DNA of 64,000 nucleotides from Poriferisodalis sp965208555 (GTDB lineage Bacteria; Actinomycetota; Acidimicrobiia; Acidimicrobiales; Poriferisodalaceae): NCBI RefSeq assembly GCF_965208555.1, contig NZ_OZ242342.1:2046001-2110000 (forward strand), written 5' to 3'. The notes beneath the pieces are model-generated. The model did not search any database. It was not told where the DNA came from and saw only the letters and a program-made list of their open reading frames with translations. Both the position numbers and the translations under genes were made by a program. Within the stretch, counting starts at the first letter, position 1; each line of letters opens with the position of its first letter. This document shows positions 35,748 through 44,078 of this stretch, piece by piece.

Positions 35748-36635
35748 ATGGGTCAGAAGGTCAACCCCTACGGTTTCCGCTTGGGAATCACCACCGACTG
35801 GAAGTCGCGCTGGTACGCCGACAAGGAGTATCAGGACTACCTCATCGAGGACTGGAAGATCCGCGACTTCCTGCGGACGGAGCTGCCGCATGCAGCGATC
35901 AGCCGCATCGAAGTGGAGCGCACCCGGGATCGCCTGCGGGTCGACGTGCACACAGCCCGGCCGGGCATCGTCATCGGCCGCCGGGGGAGCGAGGCCGACC
36001 GCCTGCGCACCAAGCTCGGCAAGATCTCCGGCAATCCCAAGGTCCAATTGAACATCCAGGAGATCAAGCAGCCCGAGCTCGAGGCAGCTCTGATCGCGCA
36101 GGGCGTGGCAGATCAGCTCGCCGGCCGCGTGGCGTTCCGGCGGGCCATGAAGCGCGCCGTGCAGAACGCCCAGAAGGCAGGCGCGCTCGGCATCCGGGTG
36201 CAGTGCTCGGGCCGGCTCGGCGGCTCGGAGATGGCCCGCACCGAGTGGTACCGCGAAGGCCGCGTGCCGCTGCACACGCTGCGTGCCGACATCGACTACG
36301 GCTTCCGCGAAGCCCGCACCACAGCGGGCCGCATCGGCGTGAAGGTGTGGCTCTACAAGGGCGACATCCTCCCCTACAAGGTTTCCTCCGACGAGCGCAT
36401 CCACCGCGAGGCGGCCATGGCCACCGGCCAGACGTCCGGCGACGGGGCACCGCCCGCAGGCGTGGTCACTTCGGCCGGCCGCCAGGGCGACCTGGAGGAT
36501 CTGCCCACCGAGCCCGTCCCGCTGCTGCGTGAGGCCGATCCCGAGTTTGAGCGCCTGCTCGAAGAGGAAGAGCAGATCGAACGGGCGACGCGTGACCAGT
36601 CCCAGACGCCCAATTTCAGGCCAGGGGACGACTGA
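35748..36635 (+). CDS. rpsC: 30S ribosomal protein S3
   Basis: A 295-residue protein. The KH domain has the loop IVIGRRGSEADRLRTKL, and the C-terminal domain has RTEWYREGRVPLHTLRADID. Residues about 225-295 are a Glu/Pro-rich extension beyond the usual end. Stop TGA overlaps the rplP ATG (TGATG). Confidence 0.95.
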   Translation: MGQKVNPYGFRLGITTDWKSRWYADKEYQDYLIEDWKIRDFLRTELPHAAISRIEVERTRDRLRVDVHTARPGIVIGRRGSEADRLRTKLGKISGNPKVQLNIQEIKQPELEAALIAQGVADQLAGRVAFRRAMKRAVQNAQKAGALGIRVQCSGRLGGSEMARTEWYREGRVPLHTLRADIDYGFREARTTAGRIGVKVWLYKGDILPYKVSSDERIHREAAMATGQTSGDGAPPAGVVTSAGRQGDLEDLPTEPVPLLREADPEFERLLEEEEQIERATRDQSQTPNFRPGDD

Positions 36636-37051
36636 TGCTGATGCCCCGCAAGGTCAAGCACCGCAAGGCGCATCGCGGTCGCATGAAGGGCCGCACCAAG
36701 GGCGGCACCGCCGTGCATTTCGGCGACTACGGCATCCAAGCGCTGGAGCCCGGCTGGATCACAGCCCGCCAGATCGAGGCGGCCCGTATCGCCATGACCC
36801 GCCACGTCAAGCGCGGCGGCAAGGTCTGGATCAACATCTTCCCCGACAAGCCGGTGACGGCGAAGCCTGCGGAGACCCGCATGGGTTCGGGCAAGGGAAA
36901 CCCTGAGAAGTGGGTGGCTGTGGTCAAGCCCGGCCGGGTGATGTTCGAGCTGGGCGGCGTCAACGCCGAACTGGCCCGTGGAGCCATGGAACGCGCCATC
37001 CAGAAGCTGCCCATCCGGGCGCGGGTGATCTCCCGAGAGGAGGCCATCTGA
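36635..37051 (+). CDS. rplP: 50S ribosomal protein L16
   Basis: A 138-residue protein beginning MLMPRKVKHRKAHRGRMKG, as in other actinobacteria. KGGTAVHFGDYGIQALEPGW and MGSGKGNPEKWVAVVKPGR are conserved. L16 organises the A-site tRNA elbow region. It overlaps rpsC and rpmC at TGATG sites. Confidence 0.95.
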   Translation: MLMPRKVKHRKAHRGRMKGRTKGGTAVHFGDYGIQALEPGWITARQIEAARIAMTRHVKRGGKVWINIFPDKPVTAKPAETRMGSGKGNPEKWVAVVKPGRVMFELGGVNAELARGAMERAIQKLPIRARVISREEAI

Positions 37052-37350
37052 TGGCAAAGGCCGCAACGCTTCGGACCCTGTCCGACGATCAGCTGCTCGA
37101 CGAGCTCGACAGCGCCAAGAAGGAGCTATTCAACCTGCGTTTTGCATTCGCGACCGGTCAGCTCGACAACTCTGCGCAGGTGGCCTCCACCAAGCGTGAC
37201 ATCGCCCGCATTCACACGGTGCTGCGCGAGCGCGAGATCGCAGCGGCAGACCTGCAGGCGGGAGCTCCGCAGGGCTCGGCCGCTGGGTTGGCTGGCGCCT
37301 CGCAGGGCTCGGCCGCGGACAGCGCAGCTTCGACAGGAGATGAGTCATGA
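37051..37350 (+). CDS. rpmC: 50S ribosomal protein L29 with repeated tail
   Basis: A 99-residue protein. The L29 helical hairpin covers residues 1-68 (LLDELDSAKKELFNLRFAFA, then DIARIHTVLREREI). The rest is an Ala/Gly/Ser tail made of two 11-residue units (APQGSAAGLAG, ASQGSAADSAA). L29 sits beside L23 at the tunnel exit. Its stop overlaps rpsQ. Confidence 0.93.
   Translation: MAKAATLRTLSDDQLLDELDSAKKELFNLRFAFATGQLDNSAQVASTKRDIARIHTVLREREIAAADLQAGAPQGSAAGLAGASQGSAADSAASTGDES
37268..37316 (+). repeat. Tandem 33-bp repeat within rpmC
   Basis: CGCAGGGCTCGGCCGC occurs at 37268-37283 and again at 37301-37316, 33 bp apart, so the repeat is 11 codons and keeps frame. It encodes the low-complexity tail of L29 and is probably a recent slippage product. 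Confidence 0.7.
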
Positions 37351-37634
37351 GCACCGACGCCGCTCACGCCAGCGAGGCCGTTGACCGCAACCGGCGCAAG
37401 GTGCGCGAGGGAATCGTCACCTCCACCAAGATGGACCGCACGGCGGTGGTCTCGGTGACTGAGCGGGTGCGCCACCCCCGCTACTTCAAGACCGTGCAGC
37501 GCACCAAGAAGCTGTACGTCCACGATCCCGCTGGAGACACGCGTCCGGGCGACCGGGTGCGCGTCATGGAAACCCGACCGATCTCGAAGACCAAGCGCTG
37601 GCGCCTGGTGGAGATCGTCGAACGGGCCCGATGA
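37347..37634 (+). CDS. rpsQ: 30S ribosomal protein S17
   Basis: A 95-residue OB-fold protein: REGIVTSTKMDRTAVVSVTE and GDRVRVMETRPISKTKRWRL. It helps to fold the 5' domain of 16S rRNA. It overlaps rpmC by 4 bp. Confidence 0.95.
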   Translation: MSTDAAHASEAVDRNRRKVREGIVTSTKMDRTAVVSVTERVRHPRYFKTVQRTKKLYVHDPAGDTRPGDRVRVMETRPISKTKRWRLVEIVERAR

Positions 37635-37652
37635 GGTGAAGGCAGCGACGTC

Positions 37653-38021
37653 ATGATCCAGCAGGAATCCAGGCTCAAGGTGGCCGACAACTCGGGCGCA
37701 CGCGAGGTGCTGTGCATCCGTGTGCTGGGCGGCACGGGCCGGCGCTATGCCTCCATCGGCGACGTGTTCGTCGCGACCGTGAAGGACGCCATCCCTGGGG
37801 CAGCCGTCCGCAAGGGCGAGGTGGTGCGCTGCGTCGTGGTGCGCACGCGCAAGCAGCGCCGGCGCCCCGACGGCAGCTACATCCGCTTCGACGAGAACGC
37901 CGCCGTGCTCGTCGACGACAACCGCCAGCCCCGCGGCACTCGCATCTTCGGTCCCGTCGGCCGCGAGCTGCGCGACAAGCGCTTCATGCGCATCGTGTCG
38001 CTCGCCCCAGAAGTCCTGTGA
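37653..38021 (+). CDS. rplN: 50S ribosomal protein L14
   Basis: A 122-residue protein, the usual length, with MIQQESRLKVADNSGAREVL and GTRIFGPVGRELRDKRFMRI. It lies at the subunit interface near L3 and L19. First gene of the classical spc group, here continuous with the S10 group. Confidence 0.96.
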   Translation: MIQQESRLKVADNSGAREVLCIRVLGGTGRRYASIGDVFVATVKDAIPGAAVRKGEVVRCVVVRTRKQRRRPDGSYIRFDENAAVLVDDNRQPRGTRIFGPVGRELRDKRFMRIVSLAPEVL

Positions 38022-38034
38022 TGGAGGTGACGTG

Positions 38035-38373
38035 ATGGCTCGCCAGAAGAACCAGCTGCCGCGACTGCGCGTCCGCAAGGGCGACACCGTGCGCGTCATC
38101 TCCGGCCCTGACAAAGGCAGGGAAGGCGAGGTGGTGTCGGTGGACCTGGCGCGCCGGCGCCTCACGGTGGAAGGCGTGAACGTGGGGCACAAGCACCAGC
38201 GACCCTCCCAGCAGAACCAGGAGGGCCAGATCATCGACTACCTGCTGCCGGTCGACGTGTCGAACGTGGCGGTGGTGTGTCCCCGAACGGGTCAGCCGGG
38301 CCGCGTCGGCTTCCGCTTCGAAGGCGGTCGCAAGGTGCGCTACCACCGGGTTTCCGGGGAGGAGCTGCCATGA
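38035..38373 (+). CDS. rplX: 50S ribosomal protein L24
   Basis: A 112-residue KOW protein: RVRKGDTVRVISGPDKGREG and EGVNVGHKHQRPSQQNQEG. ATG 38035 is chosen because GGAGG ends 7 nt upstream; an in-frame GTG directly before it is possible. Its stop overlaps the rplE start. Confidence 0.95.
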   Translation: MARQKNQLPRLRVRKGDTVRVISGPDKGREGEVVSVDLARRRLTVEGVNVGHKHQRPSQQNQEGQIIDYLLPVDVSNVAVVCPRTGQPGRVGFRFEGGRKVRYHRVSGEELP

Positions 38374-38993
38374 GTGTGACCGAGGCTCAGCCGGAGACCC
38401 AGTCCGCCGCTGCCGCCGAGGCGGGCGGCGCTGCGCGGCCCGAGCCCCGCATGAAGGTGCTGTACCGCGACACCGTCCGCGCCCAGCTGCAGGACGAGCT
38501 GAGGCTTGCCAACGTCATGCAGGTGCCCAGGCTCACGAAGATCAGCGTGAACATGGGCGTGGGCGCCGCGCTGACGAACCGCGGCCTGCTCGAAGGCGCC
38601 ATCGACGACCTCAGCCGCATCTGCGGTCAGCGGCCGGCGATCACGCGGGCGAAGCGTTCCATCGCCGGGTTCAAGCTGCGCGAGGGCAACGCGATCGGTG
38701 CGCGGGTCACGATGCGCCGGGACCGGATGTGGGAGTTCTACGACCGTCTCGTCTCGCTGGCCATCCCCCGCATCCGCGACTTCCGGGGTCTGTCGCCGCG
38801 CAGCTTCGACGGCCACGGCAACTACACGTTCGGCATCACCGAACAGCTGGTCTTTCCGGAGATCGATTACGACAGCGTCAACCAGATACGCGGCATGGAC
38901 ATCACCTTGGTGACGTCAGCCGTCGACGACGAAGGCGGGCGCGCCCTGCTGACAGCGCTCGGCTTTCCATTCCGCCAGAACCCGACCGCATAG
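38370..38993 (+). CDS. rplE: 50S ribosomal protein L5
   Basis: A 207-residue protein. Residues 1-27 are an Ala/Glu/Pro-rich extension before the usual start (MKVLYRD). Core features are QVPRLTKISVNMGVGAALTN, RAKRSIAGFKLREGNAIGAR and FDGHGNYTFGITEQLVFPEI. Binds 5S rRNA. Overlap with rplX supports the longer start. Confidence 0.94.
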   Translation: MSVTEAQPETQSAAAAEAGGAARPEPRMKVLYRDTVRAQLQDELRLANVMQVPRLTKISVNMGVGAALTNRGLLEGAIDDLSRICGQRPAITRAKRSIAGFKLREGNAIGARVTMRRDRMWEFYDRLVSLAIPRIRDFRGLSPRSFDGHGNYTFGITEQLVFPEIDYDSVNQIRGMDITLVTSAVDDEGGRALLTALGFPFRQNPTA

Positions 38994-39049
38994 CGCCCGA
39001 CGATTTCATCGGGCCAAACCGCCACACAACGACAGCAAGGACAGCACTG

Positions 39050-39235
39050 ATGGCCAAGAAGGCACTCGTCAACAAGCAGCAGCGCACTCCCAAGTTCAAG
39101 GTGCGCGCCTACACGCGATGCCGCGTGTGCGGCCGACCGCGGTCGGTATACCGCAAGTTCGGGCTGTGCCGAGTGTGTCTGCGAGAGATGGTCCATGCCG
39201 GCGAGGTGCCCGGCGTGACCAAGGCCAGCTGGTGA
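39050..39235 (+). CDS. rpsN: 30S ribosomal protein S14, zinc-binding type (S14Z)
   Basis: A 61-residue protein with the C-x2-C ... C-x2-C zinc ribbon (TRCRVCGRPRSVYRKFGLCR). The short zinc form is the housekeeping type in actinobacteria. AGCAAGGA precedes the ATG. It is too short for most length filters but certain by position and motif. Confidence 0.95.
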   Translation: MAKKALVNKQQRTPKFKVRAYTRCRVCGRPRSVYRKFGLCRVCLREMVHAGEVPGVTKASW

Positions 39236-39248
39236 GGGAGGTGCGCGC

Positions 39249-39653
39249 ATGTCGATGACCGACCCCATTGCGGACATGCTCACTCGCATCCGCAACGCCA
39301 ACATGGTGTTCAAGGACGAAGTGGCCATGCCGTCGTCCAAGCAGAAGGAGCGCCTTGCGGCGATCCTCAAGCGCGAGGGCTACGTGAGCGACTACCAGGT
39401 GAGCGATGCTGCTGGCAGTCCCGCCCGGACGCTCACCATCAATCTGAAGTACACCGGCGACCGGGATCGCACGATCTCGGGGCTGCAGCGCATCTCCAAG
39501 CCCGGGCTGCGGGTGTACACCAAGTCCGACAAGGTCCCCCGCGTGCTCGGCGGCCTCGGCATCGCCGTGCTGTCGACGAGCCGGGGCCTGATGACCGATC
39601 GCGAGGCTCGCCGCAACCGCATGGGCGGCGAGATCCTCTGCTACGTCTGGTAG
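39249..39653 (+). CDS. rpsH: 30S ribosomal protein S8
   Basis: A 134-residue protein: TDPIADMLTRIRNANMVFKD and LSTSRGLMTDREARRNRMGG. It binds the 16S central domain. GGGAGG stands upstream; either of two ATGs two codons apart could start it. Confidence 0.95.
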   Translation: MSMTDPIADMLTRIRNANMVFKDEVAMPSSKQKERLAAILKREGYVSDYQVSDAAGSPARTLTINLKYTGDRDRTISGLQRISKPGLRVYTKSDKVPRVLGGLGIAVLSTSRGLMTDREARRNRMGGEILCYVW

Positions 39654-39662
39654 GAGGCGACG

Positions 39663-40244
39663 ATGTCACGCGTGGGCAAGACGCCCATCTCGATTCCCGA
39701 CGGGGTGACGGTCACGATCGAGCCGGCTCCGGACGTCGCAGGTGCCGCGGGCGGCCATGTGGTGACCGTCAGCGGTCCCGGGGGCGAACTCAGCCAGTCG
39801 CTGGCCGCGGGCATCCGAGCGCTCCTCGACGACCGCGAAGACGGCACGGCCGTCATTGTCGAGCGAGCCGACGACAGCCGCACGCAGCGATCACTGCACG
39901 GGCTCAGCCGGGCACTCGTTGCCAACATGGTGCAGGGCGTGTCGCAGGGCTTCTCCAAGGAACTGCAGATTGTCGGTGTGGGATACCGCGCTGCTGCGCG
40001 AGGGCCATCGGCGCTCGAGCTGTCGTTGGGATTCAGTCACACGGTGCCGGTGACGGCACCTGATGGCATCAGCTTCGAGGTCCCGAACCAGACGTCGATC
40101 ATCGTGAAGGGCATCGACAAGCAGCTCGTCGGGCAGGTTGCGGCCAACATCCGGGCGCTGCGCAAGCCTGAGCCCTACAAGGGCAAGGGCATCCGCTACG
40201 TCGACGAGCGCGTGCTGCGCAAAGCCGGAAAGGCGGCGAAGTGA
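39663..40244 (+). CDS. rplF: 50S ribosomal protein L6
   Basis: A 193-residue protein. SRVGKTPISIPDGVTVTIEP, then GYRAAARGPSALELSLGFSH, and the C-terminal KPEPYKGKGIRYVDE loop near the sarcin-ricin loop. Slightly longer than the usual 178 because of short insertions in the first domain. Overlaps rplR (GTGA). Confidence 0.95.
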   Translation: MSRVGKTPISIPDGVTVTIEPAPDVAGAAGGHVVTVSGPGGELSQSLAAGIRALLDDREDGTAVIVERADDSRTQRSLHGLSRALVANMVQGVSQGFSKELQIVGVGYRAAARGPSALELSLGFSHTVPVTAPDGISFEVPNQTSIIVKGIDKQLVGQVAANIRALRKPEPYKGKGIRYVDERVLRKAGKAAK

Positions 40245-40594
40245 GTGCTCCGACCAGGACGACCCGGCGCAACCGGCGTCGGCGCCGCGTGCGCAAGAAG
40301 ATCACCGGCACCGCCGCGCGCCCACGACTCGCGGTGTACCGGTCGAACCGGCACATCAGCGCCCAGCTCATCGACGACGAAGCAGGTCACACACTGGCCG
40401 CTGCGTCATCGCGCGAGCCCGCGGTGACGGGCGGCGGCAACATCGCGGCTGCAGGCGAGATCGGTCGGCTCATCGCCGAGCGAGCCCGGGCCGCGGGCGC
40501 CACCACGGTCACCTTCGACCGTGGCGGGAACCGCTACCACGGCCGCGTTGCGGCCCTTGCAGACGCTGCCCGCGAGGGCGGCCTGGAGTTCTGA
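40241..40594 (+). CDS. rplR: 50S ribosomal protein L18
   Basis: A 117-residue 5S rRNA-binding protein starting at GTG. RLAVYRSNRHISAQLIDDEA and TVTFDRGGNRYHGRVAALAD are diagnostic. Overlaps rplF by 4 bp; rpsE follows after 10 bp. Confidence 0.95.
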   Translation: MSAPTRTTRRNRRRRRVRKKITGTAARPRLAVYRSNRHISAQLIDDEAGHTLAAASSREPAVTGGGNIAAAGEIGRLIAERARAAGATTVTFDRGGNRYHGRVAALADAAREGGLEF

Positions 40595-40604
40595 GGGAGG
40601 ACTC

Positions 40605-41339
40605 GTGACAGATGCACCGACCTCGCAGGTCCGACCCGCCCAAGAGCGAAGCGGCAGTGATCGTGGCAGCGGCAATCAACGCGGCAGCGGCAATGAACGC
40701 GGCGGAGGTGAACGCGGCAACGATCGCGAGCGCGGTCGCCGCCCGCGCGATCGCCAGTTCGACAACCCCCGCAACAGCGGCGACGACGGTCTGCGCGAGT
40801 CGCGGGTCATCGACATCAACCGCGTGGCCAAAGTGGTCAAGGGCGGTCGCCGCTTCTCGTTCTCCGCGCTCGTTGTGATCGGCGACGGCGCAGGCCGGGT
40901 CGGCCTGGGTTACGGCAAGGCCAAGGAAGTGCCGCTGGCCATCCAGAAGGGCACCGAGGAGGCCCGCAAGAGCCTCTTCGAGGTGCCCCTGGCCGGCTCC
41001 ACCATCGTCCATCCCGTGCTGGGAGTGATGGGTGCCGGCAAGGTGCTGCTGCAGCCAGCGGCGCCAGGCACCGGAGTCATTGCCGGCGGCGCGGCCAGGG
41101 CGATCCTCGAGGAGGCAGGCATCAGCGATGTGCTGGCCAAGTCTCTCGGATCGTCCAATCACATCAACGTGGCGCGCGCCACGATCGCAGGCTTGGCAGC
41201 TCTGAAGCGTCCCGACGAGGTAGCCAAGCTGCGCGGGCTGTCGCCCGAGGAGTGCATTCCCGCAGGACTGCTGGAGGCGTACCGCGAGACAGAGCGGACG
41301 CGCAAGCTGAGCGAGGCTTCTGCCGGGGCGCAGTCATGA
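40605..41339 (+). CDS. rpsE: 30S ribosomal protein S5 with Arg/Gly-rich N-terminus
   Basis: A 244-residue protein from GTG, with GGGAGG upstream. Residues 1-60 are Arg/Gly/Asn-rich (repeats of RGSGN and RGGGER) and not part of the S5 fold. Core: VIDINRVAKVVKGGRRFSFS, VGLGYGKAKEVPLAIQKG and KSLGSSNHINVARATI. S5 guards decoding accuracy and mRNA entry. The start could be shorter, but no better ribosome site is visible. Confidence 0.93.
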   Translation: MTDAPTSQVRPAQERSGSDRGSGNQRGSGNERGGGERGNDRERGRRPRDRQFDNPRNSGDDGLRESRVIDINRVAKVVKGGRRFSFSALVVIGDGAGRVGLGYGKAKEVPLAIQKGTEEARKSLFEVPLAGSTIVHPVLGVMGAGKVLLQPAAPGTGVIAGGAARAILEEAGISDVLAKSLGSSNHINVARATIAGLAALKRPDEVAKLRGLSPEECIPAGLLEAYRETERTRKLSEASAGAQS

Positions 41340-41533
41340 GCCAGATCGTGGTGACCCAGGTGCGTTCGGCCATCGGGGCCAAGCCCAAGGCACGTGGCGC
41401 CCTGCGGGCGCTGGGGCTGGGCAAGATCGGCCGCAGCCATACCCTTCCGGACCGACCCGAGATCCGCGGCATGCTGCGCAAGGTGAGTCATCTCATCGAA
41501 GTTGAGGAGGTCGGCAATGCTGAGACTGCATGA
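41336..41533 (+). CDS. rpmD: 50S ribosomal protein L30
   Basis: A 65-residue protein: VVTQVRSAIGAKPKARGALR, then GKIGRSHTLPDRPEIRGML. It overlaps rpsE by 4 bp and runs 17 bp into rplO, in another frame, so translation of rplO is probably coupled. Confidence 0.93.
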   Translation: MSQIVVTQVRSAIGAKPKARGALRALGLGKIGRSHTLPDRPEIRGMLRKVSHLIEVEEVGNAETA

Positions 41534-42008
41534 CCTGGCCCCGCCCCCAGGGTCGAAGCGCAAGCGCAAGCGGGTGGCGCGCGGCACCAGCGGCAAGGGC
41601 GGCAAGACTGCCGGCCGCGGCACCAAGGGCACACGGGCCCGCGGCACCGTTCCCGTCTGGTACGAGGGCGGGCAGCTGCCGCTGCAGGTCCGCCTTCCCA
41701 AGCGCAAGGGCTTCAAGAACCCGTTCCGCGTCGAGTACCAGCCGGTCAATCTCGACACCCTCGAGGCCTGCGGTCTGGACGAGATCACTCCGGCCGAGCT
41801 CCTGGCCCGCGGCTTGGTGTCCAAGGGCGCCATGGTCAAGGTTCTTGGGCGCGGCGAGATCACCCGGCCCATCACGGTGAAGGCCCACGCGGCGTCCGGC
41901 TCGGCCCGGGCAGCCATCGAAGGCGCCGGCGGCAGCGTCGAGATCCTGCCGCCCACCTTCGGCGGCCCGCGGCCGCCTGCCCAGGGCAACCAGCACACCA
42001 ATCGCTAG
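41517..42008 (+). CDS. rplO: 50S ribosomal protein L15
   Basis: A 163-residue protein starting MLRLHDLAPPPGSKRKRKRV, with GAGGAGGT 5-6 nt upstream inside rpmD. A Gly/Lys-rich N-terminal loop (GKGGKTAGRGTKG) and FEGGQ-like YEGGQLPLQVRLPKRKGF are present. The last gene before secY. Confidence 0.94.
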   Translation: MLRLHDLAPPPGSKRKRKRVARGTSGKGGKTAGRGTKGTRARGTVPVWYEGGQLPLQVRLPKRKGFKNPFRVEYQPVNLDTLEACGLDEITPAELLARGLVSKGAMVKVLGRGEITRPITVKAHAASGSARAAIEGAGGSVEILPPTFGGPRPPAQGNQHTNR

Positions 42009-42017
42009 GGGTTCGTC

Positions 42018-43346
42018 GTGCTCGGCCACATGCGCAACATCTTCCGGATTCAGGATCTGCGCCGGAAGATCATGTTCACGCTGTTCATCATCGCGGCGTA
42101 CAGGCTGGGCTCCCAGGTGCCGGTGCCGGGCATCGACTTCGACGCCATCGTCTCGCTGCGCGAGCAGGCCAGCTCGACTGGCGGCGTGCTCGCGCTGCTG
42201 AACCTGTTCTCGGGTGGCGCGCTCACCAACTTCGCCATCTTTGCGCTGGGGATCATGCCGTACATCACGGCATCGATCATCATCCAGATCCTCACCGTTG
42301 CGATCCCGCGCTTCGAGCAGCTTCAGCAGCAAGGGGCGGTGGGGCAGCGGAAGCTGACGCAGTACACCCGCTACCTGACGCTGGGCATCGCCTTCGTGCA
42401 GGCCACGGGCATCACGTTCATCTTCGGCCGGGGCCAAGGCACCGCACTGGGCAACACCGCCGGTGTCATCGTCATCCCCGACTTCACGTTCAACCGGGTG
42501 GCGCTGGTGATCCTGTCGCTGACGGCGGGCACGGCGCTGCTGATGTGGATGGGCGAGCTGATCAGCCAGCGCGGCGTCGGCAACGGCATGTCGTTGCTGA
42601 TCTTCGCCTCGGTCGTGTCCACCATTCCCTTCGACGGCGCGCGTTTGCTGGCGGTGCAGGGCACCGTGTACCTGGCGGCGGCGATCATCGTGGCCACGGG
42701 AATGATGGTGGCGATCATCTTCATCGAGCAGGGCCAGCGCCGGATCCCGGTGCAGTTCTCCCGCCGGCAGGTGGGCCGCAGGCTCTACGGAGGGCAGAAC
42801 ACCTACATCCCGCTGAAGGTCAACCAGTCGGGCGTGATCCCGGTCATCTTCGCCAGCTCGATCCTGTTCCTGCCGGTGCTGCTGTCGAATGTGGCCAACT
42901 GGGGCTGGCTGCAGACCGCCGTTGACGAATACCTGACCCAGCCCGACAACATCGCCTACATCCTGTTCTTCGGCGGGCTGATCGTGGGCTTCGCCTACTT
43001 CTACACGGCCATCACGTTCGACCCGGTGCGCCAGGCCGACAACATCCGCAAGCAGGGCGGCTTCATTCCCGGCATCCGCCCGGGTCCGCAGACCGAGCGC
43101 TACCTGGCCAGGGTGCTGAACCGCATCACGCTCCCCGGAGCGCTGTTCATTGCGCTGGTGGCGCTGCTGCCCAGCGTGCTGCTGTCGCTGACGAGCGATC
43201 TGGATGCGCTGGGTTCCGGCGGGGCCGGCGCAGCGATCGGCTTCGGCGGCGTCTCCATCCTGATTGCCTCGGGCGTGGCGCTGGAGACCATGAAGCAGGT
43301 CGACAGCCAGCTGCTGATGCGCAACTACGAAGGGTTCCTGGCCTGA
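42018..43346 (+). CDS. secY: Preprotein translocase subunit SecY
   Basis: A 442-residue integral membrane protein with ten predicted spans, first at about 18-36. QVPVPGIDFDAI, then GIMPYITASIIIQIL, YTRYLTLGIAFVQA and ISQRGVGNGMSLLIFA are SecY signatures. It forms the protein-conducting channel with SecE. GTG start; the in-frame ATG at 42030 is an alternative. Its TGA overlaps the adk ATG. Confidence 0.96.
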   Translation: MLGHMRNIFRIQDLRRKIMFTLFIIAAYRLGSQVPVPGIDFDAIVSLREQASSTGGVLALLNLFSGGALTNFAIFALGIMPYITASIIIQILTVAIPRFEQLQQQGAVGQRKLTQYTRYLTLGIAFVQATGITFIFGRGQGTALGNTAGVIVIPDFTFNRVALVILSLTAGTALLMWMGELISQRGVGNGMSLLIFASVVSTIPFDGARLLAVQGTVYLAAAIIVATGMMVAIIFIEQGQRRIPVQFSRRQVGRRLYGGQNTYIPLKVNQSGVIPVIFASSILFLPVLLSNVANWGWLQTAVDEYLTQPDNIAYILFFGGLIVGFAYFYTAITFDPVRQADNIRKQGGFIPGIRPGPQTERYLARVLNRITLPGALFIALVALLPSVLLSLTSDLDALGSGGAGAAIGFGGVSILIASGVALETMKQVDSQLLMRNYEGFLA

Positions 43347-43906
43347 TGGGCACGCGACGGCTGGTCATCTTGGGCAAGCAGGGCGCCGGCAAGGGCACCC
43401 AGTGCGAGCTGCTAGTGGAGCGCTATGGCATTGCCCACATTTCGACAGGAGACATGCTGCGGGCCGCGGTCGCGACCGGCACCGAACTGGGCCGGCAGGC
43501 CAAAGCGGTCATGGACGCGGGCGAGCTCGTCAGTGATGAGCTGATCCTGGGCATCGTCGCCGAGCGTTTCGAAGAACCCGACACTGCGCCCGGTTTCCTG
43601 CTGGACGGCTTTCCCCGCACCGAAGCACAGGCCGACGGCCTGTTCGCGCTGCTGGCACCCCACACGGTGGACCGGGCCATCGACCTCGATGTAGCTGACG
43701 ACGTGGTGACGCAGCGGATGCTGGACCGAGGCCGAGCGGACGACACACCCGAGGCAATCGCCCGCCGGCTCGAGCTGTACGAGGCAGAGACGGCACCGCT
43801 GCGCAAGCTGTTCGCAGATCGGGGAGTGCTGGTCACCGTCGACGGCCTCGGCACCCCCGCCCAGGTCCATGGGCGTATCGTTTCAGCCATCGAGGCGGCA
43901 CCGTGA
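43346..43906 (+). CDS. adk: Adenylate kinase
   Basis: A 186-residue short-lid form. Walker A is LGKQGAGKGTQCE, followed by HISTGDMLRAAVATGTELG and LDGFPRTEAQADG. It lacks the zinc-binding lid, as in other actinobacteria. It equilibrates AMP, ADP and ATP. In most actinobacteria map and infA follow here; both are absent and rpmJ comes next. Confidence 0.95.
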   Translation: MGTRRLVILGKQGAGKGTQCELLVERYGIAHISTGDMLRAAVATGTELGRQAKAVMDAGELVSDELILGIVAERFEEPDTAPGFLLDGFPRTEAQADGLFALLAPHTVDRAIDLDVADDVVTQRMLDRGRADDTPEAIARRLELYEAETAPLRKLFADRGVLVTVDGLGTPAQVHGRIVSAIEAAP

Positions 43907-43910
43907 CCCC

Positions 43911-43916
43911 TATACT
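43911..43916 (+). promoter_or_regulatory. -10 element upstream of rpmJ-rpsM
   Basis: TATACT lies 5 bp after adk. No TTG-type -35 is present at 16-18 bp, so this would be a weak or -35-independent promoter for the alpha operon, placed at the point where infA would normally be. Confidence 0.35.
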
Positions 43917-43946
43917 TGCTCGCTCGCCTACAGCGCAGGTCACCCG

Positions 43947-44060
43947 ATGAAAGTCCGTCCGAGCGTCAAGAAGATCTGCGACAAGTGCCGCGTCATCCGC
44001 CGTCATGGGCGGATTCGGGTGATCTGCTCGAACCCGCGACACAAGCAGCGGCAAGGCTGA
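43947..44060 (+). CDS. rpmJ: 50S ribosomal protein L36
   Basis: A 37-residue protein, MKVRPSVKKICDKCRVIRRH onward, with the C-x2-C-x12-C-x4-H zinc site (zinc-binding form). Typical length. Lies between adk and rpsM. Confidence 0.95.
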   Translation: MKVRPSVKKICDKCRVIRRHGRIRVICSNPRHKQRQG

Positions 44061-44078
44061 GACAGGAGTTCCGAATCG

